Assembly: GCF_020165985.1 (NCBI RefSeq)
Contig: NZ_JAIUKZ010000011.1
Span: 202,642-266,641, forward strand
Length of the DNA: 64,000 nucleotides
Direction: 5' to 3'
From: Bacillus sp. RAR_GA_16
GTDB taxonomy: Bacteria; Bacillota; Bacilli; Bacillales; Guptibacillaceae
The notes below the pieces were generated by a model. The model was given only the letters and a program-made list of their open reading frames with translations. It had not been told where the DNA came from and ran no database searches. A program made the translations under genes and the position numbers. Position 1 is the first letter of the stretch, and each line of letters begins with the position of its first letter. Shown here piece by piece: positions 25,631 through 35,108 of this stretch.

Positions 25631-26809
25631 TTACAGCGCTTCTGAAAGCTGGTTGATTTCTCTTGCTCCTGCACCTATTTCCACAATGTAAAATTCAGCT
25701 GTTAAACCCGTTTTCTCTTTATAGGTTTTTTCAACATTTGTTTGGAACGAGTCCAGAAATTGATTTTCTACAATGCTAATTGTACAGCCACCAAATCCTG
25801 CTCCTGTCATACGCGAGCCGATGACCCCTTCTTCAGCCCACGCCGCTTCTACTAAAGCATCAAGCTCAAGACCAGTTACCTCATAATCATCTCTTAAGGA
25901 AACGTGTGACTCATTCATTAGCTGTCCGAATGCGTCAATCTCACCAGCTTTCAATCGTTTCGCTGCTTCAATCGTACGAACGTTTTCATAAACCGCATGC
26001 TTCGCTCGTCTTTGATCAATTGAATTTGTGATGTACTGCTTATTCGCTTCAAACGTCTCAATCGTAAGATCACCAAGTGATTCAATCTGAAGGTGCTCTT
26101 GAAGTTGACTCAGTGCACGCTCACATTCAGAACGACGTTCATTGTATTTTGAATCTGCTAGTCCTCTTCGTTTGTTTGTATTCGCGATCACAAGCGAAGC
26201 ATTCTCGAGAACAACGGGACTATAGCTATAATCAAGCGTGTTGCAATCAAGAAGAACGGCTGCTTCTTCTTTGCCCATTCCAATCGCAAATTGATCCATA
26301 ATTCCGCAGTTTACGCCAACAAACTCATTTTCCGCACGCTGACTCATTTTCACCATGTCAACCATCTCAAGGTGAAGGTCATTTAATTCATTTAATAAAA
26401 CGGCAGTCGCTAACTCGATCGATGCCGAAGAAGATAATCCGGCTCCATTTGGAATATTGCCATAGTAAAGCACATCAAAGCCGCTTACATCATACCCTGA
26501 TTGCTTTACAATCGATACGACGCCTTTTGGGTAGTTTGCCCAGTCATGCTCCACATCGTAAACGAGCTGATCCGAATTAACCGTCATAACGCCTTTCTCT
26601 TCAAAGTTCATGGAATAAAAACGAACCAGGGAGTCCTCTCGTTTTCTCGCGACCGCATAGGTCCCAATGCTAAGTGAGCACGGAAATACGTGTCCCCCAT
26701 TATAATCCGTATGTTCGCCAATTAAATTGACACGCCCTGGCGAGAAGAAGCTTCTAATCTCGCCACCTTCTCCATACACCTTACGAAAATGTGCATTTAG
26801 CGATTTCAT
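25631..26809 (-). CDS. galK: Galactokinase
   Basis: A 392-residue GHMP kinase that phosphorylates galactose at C1. The galactokinase signature GRVNLIGEHTDYNGG (about 24-38), the ATP loop PNGAGLSSSASIE (about 118) and GSRMTGAGFGGCTI near the C-terminus are intact. ATG 26809 is preferred over a GTG three codons upstream that sits in the weak ribosome site. It follows the LacI gene by 19 bp. Confidence 0.95.
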   Translation of the reverse strand: MKSLNAHFRKVYGEGGEIRSFFSPGRVNLIGEHTDYNGGHVFPCSLSIGTYAVARKREDSLVRFYSMNFEEKGVMTVNSDQLVYDVEHDWANYPKGVVSIVKQSGYDVSGFDVLYYGNIPNGAGLSSSASIELATAVLLNELNDLHLEMVDMVKMSQRAENEFVGVNCGIMDQFAIGMGKEEAAVLLDCNTLDYSYSPVVLENASLVIANTNKRRGLADSKYNERRSECERALSQLQEHLQIESLGDLTIETFEANKQYITNSIDQRRAKHAVYENVRTIEAAKRLKAGEIDAFGQLMNESHVSLRDDYEVTGLELDALVEAAWAEEGVIGSRMTGAGFGGCTISIVENQFLDSFQTNVEKTYKEKTGLTAEFYIVEIGAGAREINQLSEAL

Positions 26810-26828
26810 TTTTTTCACCCGGCCTTGT

Positions 26829-27818
26829 TTATTTACTGCTTTTTCGCAGCTTCAATTTTGTCGACATCGTTACTTTTTTAGCTACTTTTCTTCTAAGAAG
26901 GCGCTCCATTAAGAGTCCCACGGCCGTTTCACCCATCAGTTCGGTGTACACTTTAACCGTACTTAAAGCAGGATAGACATATTTTGAGACACTAATATCA
27001 TTTACACCGATTAAGCTAACGCGATCTGGAACAGCGATCCCATTTTCATGCAGAGCTCGAAGGCAGCCAATGGCCATCGTGTCATTCCCAACAAAGAATG
27101 CCGTTGGAAGCTCTTCACCAAGCTCGTCAATGGCACGCTTCATAAGGGAATAGCCATCATCCACCGTGAATGAGCCCGTATAAATGTAAGCTTCATGATC
27201 TTGTTCGCGCTTTGTCAGATAGCGTTTGAATGTAAGCTCTCGTTCATCGACAATTTCAGCGCTTGCGTCACGAAACGCTTCTCTTCCGCCAATATAGCCA
27301 ATTCGCTCATGACCTCTACTTGTAAAATAATCGAGTACTTTTTTTGTCGCCTTTTCAAAATCGACGACTACCGCATCGTACTTCTCGTTATCTGGATCAT
27401 AGTCAACGAAAACGATATTTGGCGTTACTTTATTTAAGGAAGCGATTTCTTGACTACTAAATTTCCCAACCGCAATCATACCCTGAATGTTTTCTTTCTC
27501 TAATTCATCATAGTTATCTTTAAAAATCTTTACGAGTTCAAGCCGCTCTTCCTGGCAGCGCTGCTCAACTCCGAGTCGAATCGACATATAATAGAGGTCG
27601 TTCAACTCTTCCTTTTCCGTATACCAGTGGATAATGGCTATTTTCGGTGTAAGCGACTTCTTTCCTCGCTTCTTACTGTAAGAAAGCTCTTCTGCCACTT
27701 CAAAAATTCGCTTTTTCGTATCATCCGAGACTGATAACGTTTCATCATAATTGAGGACGCGTGAAACGGTCGATGTGGAACATTTCACTTTCTGTGCGAT
27801 GTCCTTAATCGTTGCCAT
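26829..27818 (-). CDS. LacI-family transcriptional regulator of the galactoside operon
   Basis: A 329-residue LacI/GalR-type regulator with the helix-turn-helix TIKDIAQKVKCSTSTVSRVL at the N-terminus and a periplasmic-binding-protein-like effector domain (QGMIAVGKFSS, GYIGGREAFRDASAE). It lies within the operon between GH36 and galK. AAGGA is 9 nt before ATG 27818. The 14-bp palindromes AGTAAA-TG/TA-TTTACT next to the -35 boxes of both binding-protein genes are its probable operators. Inducer unknown, presumably galactose or a galactoside. Confidence 0.92.
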   Translation of the reverse strand: MATIKDIAQKVKCSTSTVSRVLNYDETLSVSDDTKKRIFEVAEELSYSKKRGKKSLTPKIAIIHWYTEKEELNDLYYMSIRLGVEQRCQEERLELVKIFKDNYDELEKENIQGMIAVGKFSSQEIASLNKVTPNIVFVDYDPDNEKYDAVVVDFEKATKKVLDYFTSRGHERIGYIGGREAFRDASAEIVDERELTFKRYLTKREQDHEAYIYTGSFTVDDGYSLMKRAIDELGEELPTAFFVGNDTMAIGCLRALHENGIAVPDRVSLIGVNDISVSKYVYPALSTVKVYTELMGETAVGLLMERLLRRKVAKKVTMSTKLKLRKSSK

Positions 27819-27833
27819 GGCCATCATCCTTTT

Positions 27834-30032
27834 TTAGTCTGCTTTTAAGTAAAACACTTTCGATTGAAAGTCACCACCGCGCTCCGCTTGTTCGCCATTC
27901 GCTCCGTTAAATTCAATTGGAAGCGGAAGTCCGTGCTGCATCAGTTCATCTCCGAAATACGTCTCTCCGTCAACGTGGTAGCCGCAATCTGAAGCTAATC
28001 CTCTTAATTTCACAAACTGATTGGTGCGTGGATTCGGTGTGCTTGACGCTTTATACCAACCTACCAGCGCTTCTTTTTGATCCGCTGACACGATCATCCA
28101 CGCCGTTTCATTACCTTCAAACGGACTTTGCAGCCGGATAAACTCTCCCTCACGAACGAGGTGACGCAGCGACTGATAGCGTTTAATTTGGTCTTTTACA
28201 ATTTCTTTCTCTTCCATTGAAAGGCTAGAAGGATCTAGCTCATACCCAAACGTACCAAAGTACGCCACATCCGCTCGCATGGAAAGAGGTGTTTCTCGAA
28301 GCGTTTGGTGGTTCGGAACAGCTGACACATGAGACCCCATACTATAAATCGGATAAGCCATGGATGTGCCGTACTGAATTTTCAACCGCTCAACTGCATC
28401 TGTATCATCACTTGCCCAGGCCTGTGGTGCATAGTACAGGAGAGCAGGATCAAAACGCCCACCGCCACCAGCACACGATTCAAACAATACATTTGGAAAC
28501 TCTGATGTTAAGCGTTCATAAAGATCATAGACACCTAGGATGTAGCGATGGAAAAACTCACCCTGGTGTTCTAAACCTGCAGAGTAGGCCTCCGTAATGT
28601 TTCGATTCATATCCCACTTAATATAATCCAGGTTCGTCGCCTCAATGATCGCCTTCATTCGGTCAAAAATGTAGTCAACCACTTCCGCTCGCGTATAATC
28701 AAGCACCCGCTGATTCCGCCCTAGCGTAAAGTGTTCACCAGGAATGCCTACTGCCCATTCCGGGTGCTCTCTATACAGCTCACTATCAGGACTAATCATT
28801 TCTGGCTCAAACCACAAACCAAATTGAAGTCCGGTGCTCTTTACTTTTTCAGCAAGCGACGCGATGCCTTCGGGAAGCTTTTCTAAGTCAACCGTCCAGT
28901 CCCCAAGCGAAGAACGGTCATTATTCCGTTTTCCAAACCACCCATCATCGAGAACGAACAGTTCAACACCTAGCTCTTTCGCTTCTTTCGCAAAATGAAG
29001 CAGCTTTTCTTCATTAAAGTCAAAATAGGTCGCTTCCCAGTTATTTATCAAGACAGGACGTTCCTTGTTCTTCCACTGCTCGCGAATCAGCTGATCACGA
29101 TAAAGGCGATGGAATGTTTGACTCATCCCGTTCATGCCTTGCTCGGAATAAACCATAATCGCTTCAGGTGTTTGGAATGTTTCGCCCGGAGGAAGATGCC
29201 ATTGAAAACCTAATGGATGAATCCCAAGTTGCACGCGCGTTACATCATAATGATCGACTTCTGCTTGCGCGAGAAAATTCCCGCTGTAGACGAACTGAAA
29301 ACCAAGCACTTCTCCCGTATGCTCAGTCGCATCTGGCGTTTTTAAAGCAAGAAACGGGTTATGGTGGTGAGAACTTGCTCCTCGTATGCTCGAAATTGAC
29401 TGGATGCCTTGCTCTAACTTTCTCGTCTTTACATGACGTTCGCGTGCCCACGTACCTGAGAGGTGCACCATTTCCATATCAGCATGAGGCAAATCAACAG
29501 ACAGCGACATCATTCGATCAATGGAAATTTCAACATCCGTTTTGTTGATCAGGCGAGCGTTACGAGCCATCACCGCTTCATTTTCAAAAATCGTATAGCT
29601 AAGTTCGAGCTCTACCTGCTGATACGAATCTTCCAACACAACGAGAAGCGTCTCTGCTTCCTCTTCACTCGCGTAAGTTGCTGGCAAGTCTTTTAAACGA
29701 GGCTTTCCTTTCACCACTTCATGTGATTTATACACAAAGTTCGCAATCGGCTTCTGGCCCGATATCATAAAAGCAGGTTCTCTAAAATCCCCTTTTCCAT
29801 TGGCGGGATACTCCTGTTGAAGCGTTTCAAGCGAAAAAGCTGCGTCGTCCTCATACGTATGACAGCTAGCCGGTGTTGGGTTGTTCGTTCTCTGAAAATG
29901 ACGATAATCACGTGCTCGAAGCGCTTTTCCGAAATACAAATGACCTAACTGGCCATTTTTTAAAACGTGAAAGATATAGCTGATTTTTCCATTTGTCAGA
30001 TGAAACTGCTGTTGATTAACGAGAATGCTCAT
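27834..30032 (-). CDS. GH36 alpha-galactosidase
   Basis: A 732-residue family 36 alpha-galactosidase of the bacterial tetrameric kind. The nucleophile is the Asp of YIKWDMNR and the acid/base the second Asp of ASDDTDAVERL; CAGGGGRFD is another family marker. It would remove terminal alpha-1,6-galactose from melibiose, raffinose or galactomannan fragments in the cytoplasm. ATG 30032 gives better spacing to AAGGA than the ATG 6 nt upstream. Gaps of about 10-15 bp on both sides mark it as part of the operon. Confidence 0.94.
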   Translation of the reverse strand: MSILVNQQQFHLTNGKISYIFHVLKNGQLGHLYFGKALRARDYRHFQRTNNPTPASCHTYEDDAAFSLETLQQEYPANGKGDFREPAFMISGQKPIANFVYKSHEVVKGKPRLKDLPATYASEEEAETLLVVLEDSYQQVELELSYTIFENEAVMARNARLINKTDVEISIDRMMSLSVDLPHADMEMVHLSGTWARERHVKTRKLEQGIQSISSIRGASSHHHNPFLALKTPDATEHTGEVLGFQFVYSGNFLAQAEVDHYDVTRVQLGIHPLGFQWHLPPGETFQTPEAIMVYSEQGMNGMSQTFHRLYRDQLIREQWKNKERPVLINNWEATYFDFNEEKLLHFAKEAKELGVELFVLDDGWFGKRNNDRSSLGDWTVDLEKLPEGIASLAEKVKSTGLQFGLWFEPEMISPDSELYREHPEWAVGIPGEHFTLGRNQRVLDYTRAEVVDYIFDRMKAIIEATNLDYIKWDMNRNITEAYSAGLEHQGEFFHRYILGVYDLYERLTSEFPNVLFESCAGGGGRFDPALLYYAPQAWASDDTDAVERLKIQYGTSMAYPIYSMGSHVSAVPNHQTLRETPLSMRADVAYFGTFGYELDPSSLSMEEKEIVKDQIKRYQSLRHLVREGEFIRLQSPFEGNETAWMIVSADQKEALVGWYKASSTPNPRTNQFVKLRGLASDCGYHVDGETYFGDELMQHGLPLPIEFNGANGEQAERGGDFQSKVFYLKAD

Positions 30033-30048
30033 TGCCATCGATCCTTTT

Positions 30049-31767
30049 TTATCCGAGTTTAGGTTCGTTCATTAATGTGATGCTACTTGCCGTGTGTCCC
30101 TCTAATTCGAGAACAACGATTTCATTTTCACCTTCGTTCAACAGTGGTCCCGGTAAGTAGAGGCGCTGCTGCGGACCCATCGTTTGCCAGTAGCGACCAA
30201 GGTTAAATCCGTTAATATACACATTCCCTTTTGTAAATCCTTCCAAATCCACAAAGGTATCATAGCATTGATCGATTGTGAATGTGCCCTTAAGATACTT
30301 AGGATAACGCTCTCCATCTGTATACGTCTTTGGAAGCCGATCTCCTTCAATCTTAGTCATCTCCCAGTCAAACCAATATTGATTGTTTAACCAGAGGTTC
30401 TGGACAATTCCTTTTTGATCCGAAAGATGCTTGCCATAATTCACTCGGCCAAGGTTTTCAACAATAATTTCAAACGTATTTTCCTCTTCTGGGAACGGAA
30501 TCAATACCGACTTTGTCTCATCGTTTACAGAAACCGTTGCTTCAAGTTTTCCATTTACATAAATGAACGCTCTGTCACGAATGGGTGTAGTATCAAGCTC
30601 TAATGTCCCTGTTTCATTAATAGTTGTTCGATAAAGCGTATACCCAAAGTTCTGGTCAAGCTTTTCCATACTAAGTGGCGTCACATATTCTACTCTTGTT
30701 CCTACATCTTGAAGAACGTCGAATAGGCTGATACTCTCCGTTAGTTGCACGTCACCATAGCTTTTCGTCTCAACTTTCGAAACATCTTCAACTGAAACGT
30801 CCGTTACACCTTTCAGCACTTCCGCCATGGCGAGGTATTTGTCTGTGACATCTCCCCACTCTGTTAAAAGCGAATCATAGTCATAGCTCGTAATCGTTGG
30901 GGCGTATTTCTCATAATGATTGGCGCCATTATAGAAACCAAAGTTCGTTCCTCCGTGGAACATATAGAAATTAACCGATGCTCCCATATCCATCAGTTTC
31001 CGGAAAACCTCAGCGGCTTCCTTCGCATCACGTGTATGATGTTCGCCGCTCCAATGGTCAAACCAGCCGATCCAGAATTCCGCCACCATTTTAGGTGAAT
31101 CAGGTTTCATCGCTTCAAGAGCTGCAAACGCTTCTTCTGGTCTTGACCCGAAATTGAGCGTCGTCACGACATTCTCCATTGAACCTTGCTTAATAAAATC
31201 TGGTCCGTCTGACGTGAAGTAAAACGTATCTATGCCATGTTTCTCATATTGCGCTTTATGGAACGCAAGATAGTTTTGATCATTCCCGTAAGCGCCATAC
31301 TCATTTTCAATCTGGAACGCAATGACCGGCCCACCATTCTTTTGTAAAAATGGCTTCAGTCGCGGGAGGAGCTCATTGAAATAATCTTCTACGTGGTTTA
31401 GAAAAGCAGGATGACTACAGCGAAGTGCCATATCATCCTGTTTTAATAACCATGAAGGGAGGCCCCCCATTTCCCACTCGGCGCAAATATAAGGAGACGG
31501 CCTTAGAATCACATAAAGCCCCACTTCCTGTGCTTCAGTTATAAACCGCTCCACGTCAGCCATTCCTTCAAATTGAAACTGACCTTTCTTCGGTTCATGA
31601 AAGTTCCACGGGATATACGTTTCGACTGTATTCAATCCGAGAGCCTTCAGCTTTAGAAGACGATCTCTCCAGTACTCAGGGACAACTCTGAAGTAATGGA
31701 GACCTCCTGAAAGAATTTGAAAAGGTTCGTTGTTTAAATAAAATTGGTTCTTTCTCGCTTCCAGCAT
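30049..31767 (-). CDS. GH35 beta-galactosidase
   Basis: A 572-residue family 35 beta-galactosidase. The signature GGPVIAFQIENEYG (145-158) contains the acid/base E156, and AEFWIGWFDHW (229-239) the nucleophile E230. C-terminal jelly-roll domains follow. No signal peptide. It follows the permease gene by 12 bp with AGGAGGAG before the ATG. Two unrelated beta-galactosidases (GH35, GH42) in one operon suggest different linkages or chain lengths, for instance galactan oligosaccharides. Confidence 0.94.
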   Translation of the reverse strand: MLEARKNQFYLNNEPFQILSGGLHYFRVVPEYWRDRLLKLKALGLNTVETYIPWNFHEPKKGQFQFEGMADVERFITEAQEVGLYVILRPSPYICAEWEMGGLPSWLLKQDDMALRCSHPAFLNHVEDYFNELLPRLKPFLQKNGGPVIAFQIENEYGAYGNDQNYLAFHKAQYEKHGIDTFYFTSDGPDFIKQGSMENVVTTLNFGSRPEEAFAALEAMKPDSPKMVAEFWIGWFDHWSGEHHTRDAKEAAEVFRKLMDMGASVNFYMFHGGTNFGFYNGANHYEKYAPTITSYDYDSLLTEWGDVTDKYLAMAEVLKGVTDVSVEDVSKVETKSYGDVQLTESISLFDVLQDVGTRVEYVTPLSMEKLDQNFGYTLYRTTINETGTLELDTTPIRDRAFIYVNGKLEATVSVNDETKSVLIPFPEEENTFEIIVENLGRVNYGKHLSDQKGIVQNLWLNNQYWFDWEMTKIEGDRLPKTYTDGERYPKYLKGTFTIDQCYDTFVDLEGFTKGNVYINGFNLGRYWQTMGPQQRLYLPGPLLNEGENEIVVLELEGHTASSITLMNEPKLG

Positions 31768-31779
31768 AACAGTCTCCTC

Positions 31780-32679
31780 CTACTTCAAGGCGCTTCCGAG
31801 CATACCTGAAATAAATTGTTTTTGCAGTGTTAAGAAGAATGCAATGATCGGAACAGTTGCTAGTGTAACGCCCATCATCACTTGACCGTAGTCGATATAA
31901 GAGAGTCCCATTAAGCTAGAAAGCGCAACAGGGAATGTGTACATGTCGTTCGTGTTCAACACAACGAGCGGCCACATAAAGTTGTTCCACTGCGTCATGA
32001 ATAGGAAGATCGATGCAGCTGCTAGAGCTGGACGCATCGATGGGATCACGATTGAGATAAAGATACGTGTTTCACTCGCACCATCAAGACGCGCTGACTC
32101 CATCAATTCTGTTGGGAACGCCAGGAAGTTCTGTCTTAACAAGAAAATCGCAAATGGGAAACAAAGTTGCGGTGCAATAACCGCGAAGTACGTGTTTAAT
32201 AGATTAAAGTCAGACATCATTTGGAACAACGGAATCAATGTTGCCTGGTAAGGAATCATCATGGACAGCAAGAAAGCGGTAAAGATGAATTTCTTCCCTT
32301 TAAAATTGTATTTTGCTAAAACGTAGGCTGCGCTCGCACAAACGGCAAGAGCAATCACTACATAAAGTCCTGAGACGAAGAGTGAGTTAAACAGAACTCT
32401 GAAAATACCAATTGACTCATTTAAATTGGTTAAGTTCGTCATAAACTGATCGCCAGGTAAAAGCGTTGGCGGGTTCGTGAACATTTTACTAGAATCGTTC
32501 GTTGCCCCGATAAACATCCAATAGAACGGGAAGATCGAAACAACAAGAAAAATACCGAGAACCGTATACATCCAAACAGCTTTTAGTTTATTCTTCTTTT
32601 TCTTCGGTTTCTTTTGTTGCCTTTCAGCAAGGGTGAGTTTATTTGTCGACTGTTCAATTACCTCTAAATTCTTAGCCAT
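31780..32679 (-). CDS. Carbohydrate ABC transporter permease (MalG-like)
   Basis: A 299-residue inner component of a sugar ABC importer with six hydrophobic segments and the EAA-loop sequence ESARLDGASETRIFISIVIP (about 192-211), as in CUT1 permeases. The first ~30 residues are polar and lysine-rich. The start overlaps the stop of the MalF-like gene (TAATG). No ATPase gene is present in the operon, so a shared MsmX-type ATPase elsewhere must energise it, as is usual for CUT1 systems in bacilli. Confidence 0.92.
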   Translation of the reverse strand: MAKNLEVIEQSTNKLTLAERQQKKPKKKKNKLKAVWMYTVLGIFLVVSIFPFYWMFIGATNDSSKMFTNPPTLLPGDQFMTNLTNLNESIGIFRVLFNSLFVSGLYVVIALAVCASAAYVLAKYNFKGKKFIFTAFLLSMMIPYQATLIPLFQMMSDFNLLNTYFAVIAPQLCFPFAIFLLRQNFLAFPTELMESARLDGASETRIFISIVIPSMRPALAAASIFLFMTQWNNFMWPLVVLNTNDMYTFPVALSSLMGLSYIDYGQVMMGVTLATVPIIAFFLTLQKQFISGMLGSALK

Positions 32680-33530
32680 TAATCATCACCTGCTATCTTG
32701 AATTGGATAATGGAGAGAATACCTACCATGACAACAACCGCGTAAGCAATAGCGGATGCGTAGCCAAAGTCAAAGTACTCAAATCCACTTTGATAAATAT
32801 AAAGTCCAAGTGTCATCGTGGAATCTGCCGGTCCACCGCCCGTTAAGTTGAACGGCTCATCGAACAATTGAAGCGTTCCGATTGTGGATAGGATACCTGC
32901 AAAAAGGATAACTGGTTTTAGTTGTGGCACGGTAATGTAGAAAAATTGCTTAAACTTGTTGGCGCCATCAAGAGAAGCGGCCTCATATAAATCTTCTGGA
33001 ATGTTTTGAAGGGCAGCAAGGAAAATAACCATGTTATACCCTGTCCATCTCCACGTCATGGCGATAATGATGGAAGCCTTCGCCCAAAACGGATCGGATA
33101 GCCACGGAATGGCGGTTATACCAATGTAGCTTAATGCCGTGTTAATAATTCCCTCTTCTTGAAGCATGATTGAGAACAAAATCGAATACGCTACAAGCGA
33201 TGTTACTGCAGGAAGGAAAAAGGATACTCGGAAAAACCCTTTTAGCTTTAACAGCTGGTTGTTCAATACATTGGCTAGTACCATTGCAAGAATGATCATA
33301 ACTGGGACTTGAACAACAAAGATAATGAATGTGTTCTGCATCGCCGTCCAGAAAATATCATCGTTCCAGAGACGCGTGTAGTTTTTTAATCCTGCAAAAA
33401 CGTACTCTCCACCCACTCTTTCCTGAAAACTAAGAACAAAGGAAGCGATAATCGGATAGACGGTAAATGCCAGGAAAAGCAAAATGGCCGGAGCTGCGAA
33501 TAAATATGGAAAACGTTTCGCTCGATTCAT
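32679..33530 (-). CDS. Carbohydrate ABC transporter permease (MalF-like)
   Basis: A 283-residue permease with six hydrophobic segments and the EAA loop YEAASLDGANKFKQFFYITV (about 182-201). It pairs with the MalG-like permease and the lipoprotein gene upstream. AAGGTGG precedes the ATG. Substrate inferred to be galactosides or galacto-oligosaccharides from the hydrolases in the operon. Confidence 0.92.
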   Translation of the reverse strand: MNRAKRFPYLFAAPAILLFLAFTVYPIIASFVLSFQERVGGEYVFAGLKNYTRLWNDDIFWTAMQNTFIIFVVQVPVMIILAMVLANVLNNQLLKLKGFFRVSFFLPAVTSLVAYSILFSIMLQEEGIINTALSYIGITAIPWLSDPFWAKASIIIAMTWRWTGYNMVIFLAALQNIPEDLYEAASLDGANKFKQFFYITVPQLKPVILFAGILSTIGTLQLFDEPFNLTGGGPADSTMTLGLYIYQSGFEYFDFGYASAIAYAVVVMVGILSIIQFKIAGDD

Positions 33531-33591
33531 GAATATCCCACCTTAGCATGACAGGGGTTGAAGTGAATCAACCCCTGATAATTTCTGAAGC

Positions 33592-34872
33592 TTATTGAAT
33601 GCGGTTTTTCAGACGATCTTCTGAAGCTTTAAGTGCTTCTTCAATTCCTTTGCCATTTGCGATTTCAGACTGTGCTTTTACAGCTTCATCTTTAGCGACA
33701 GCATAGTCACCTGTGTAGTTAACTGCAGGAATGCTATCCATTTCGTCAGCTAGTAGACTCCAAATCGGCTGATTGTTAAAGAACTCAACTTCTTTTGTAA
33801 ATGCTTCGTTATCATAGATTGTGTTCAATGAAGGGAACAGGCCGCCTTCCATTGCTGATAATTGAACGTCTTTATTCGTAGAGAAGAATTCCATAAAGTC
33901 ATAAGCAAGATCAGCATTGTTACTTGCACTCGGGATCATGTAATTACTTCCTCCAAGGTTAGAAGCGCGGTTTCCACCTTCTTCAAATGCTGGAAGCTCA
34001 ATTAGTCCCCATTTACCTGAAGTATCTTTGCCCTGTTGTGTAATGGATCCGTATAACCATGCACCGGATGGAGCTGTTGCCACATCGCCGCTTGTCATTG
34101 CACTGATCCATGCGTCCCAACCTACTGTTTCTTTGACAAGACCTTCTTCATTTAGCGTCTGTTGGACTTTCATTGCTTTCTTTGATTCTTCTGAAGTAAG
34201 AGCTACGTTCTTTTCATCATCAAAGTAGAAGGTTCCTTGCTGATTCAACATCATGCGGTAAAGACCGTCATCACCGTTTAGATCCAAACCAATCATCGCT
34301 TTATCTGTTTTTTCTTTAATCGTTTTACCAGCTTCGATGTAGTCATCCCACGTTTTGATATCTTCTGCCTTTACGCCAGCTTCTTCAAAAATATCGGTGC
34401 GATAGAAAACACCAGTTGGTCCACCATCAAACGGGAAACCGTACATGGCACCATCTTTTGAAACAAGTTCTGTCTTATAAGAAGGGAAGCTGTCTTTCAT
34501 TTCATCAAAGCCTTTATCGGAAACGTTTACAAAAGCGTCCGGAAAAGCACTCATATACCCTTGAACGCGATCATCTTCAACAAGAACGATATCTGGTAAA
34601 CCTTTACCTCCTGCTTGAAGACCCGTTGTCAATTTCGAGTAAACATCATCCGTACCCATTTCAACAACTTCAAGTTCAAAATCCGGATTTTCTTCTTTAA
34701 ATTTCTCGGCTGCTTTTTCAAGTACCGGTACATTAATATTCCAGGCCCAGGCTGTTACTTTGTTGCTATCACCTGATCCTTCACTATCACTTCCACCATT
34801 CCCGCACGCTGCCAGGAACAGACTTAACACAAGCATCATACTTATACTAACTAGACCCGTTACCTTCTTCAT
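33592..34872 (-). CDS. Sugar-binding lipoprotein of the galactoside ABC importer (copy 1)
   Basis: A 426-residue extracellular solute-binding protein (family 1). The N-terminus is a lipoprotein signal peptide ending in the lipobox LAAC, followed by a Ser/Gly/Asp-rich linker. It is the first gene of the operon and binds the sugar outside the cell. ATG 34872 is preferred, with GGAGGGG 8 nt upstream. It is closely similar throughout to the second binding protein at 35109, for example both share VTAWAWNINVPVLE and KFKEENPDFELEVVE, so the pair arose by duplication. Confidence 0.93.
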   Translation of the reverse strand: MKKVTGLVSISMMLVLSLFLAACGNGGSDSEGSGDSNKVTAWAWNINVPVLEKAAEKFKEENPDFELEVVEMGTDDVYSKLTTGLQAGGKGLPDIVLVEDDRVQGYMSAFPDAFVNVSDKGFDEMKDSFPSYKTELVSKDGAMYGFPFDGGPTGVFYRTDIFEEAGVKAEDIKTWDDYIEAGKTIKEKTDKAMIGLDLNGDDGLYRMMLNQQGTFYFDDEKNVALTSEESKKAMKVQQTLNEEGLVKETVGWDAWISAMTSGDVATAPSGAWLYGSITQQGKDTSGKWGLIELPAFEEGGNRASNLGGSNYMIPSASNNADLAYDFMEFFSTNKDVQLSAMEGGLFPSLNTIYDNEAFTKEVEFFNNQPIWSLLADEMDSIPAVNYTGDYAVAKDEAVKAQSEIANGKGIEEALKASEDRLKNRIQ

Positions 34873-34917
34873 CAACTACCCCTCCAATTCATTACTGAAA
34901 ACTTTCAAAATTCACAA

Positions 34918-35002
34918 TGAAAGCGTCTACACTTATTAGAATAGTGGAATAGGTAAACAGAGTCAAGTAAATGTTTACTAAAAGTTTACTAGTTTGTTTA
35001 CT
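34918..35002 (-). promoter_or_regulatory. Galactoside operon promoter with LacI-type operator and cre-like site
   Basis: On the minus strand TTGACT (34961-34966) and TATTCT (34938-34943) are 17 bp apart. The palindrome AGTAAA-TG-TTTACT (34966-34979) abuts the -35 box, and further TTTACT half-sites (plus-strand reading) at 34985 and 34997 are spaced 11-12 bp, about one helix turn. A cre-like TGTAGACGCTTTCA (34918-34931, 13/14) lies after the -10 box. Confidence 0.78.
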
Positions 35003-35029
35003 TACCAATTAATGGGTCAATCTACAAGA

Positions 35030-35101
35030 AGAAAGTGTCCATCGCTGACGGACACTTTCTCGCTTTTGTCTTTATGAGGGGTCAGGTTCGAACCTGACCC
35101 C
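35030..35101. repeat. Family A composite repeat, copy 4
   Basis: First palindrome AGAAAGTGTCC...GGACACTTTCT (35030-35060), then CGCTTTTG, then a perfect 24-bp palindrome with core GTCAGGTTCGAACCTGAC (35078-35101). It starts upstream of the galactoside promoter and ends just before the stop of the second binding-protein gene. Confidence 0.85.
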
Positions 35102-35108
35102 CGCACCA

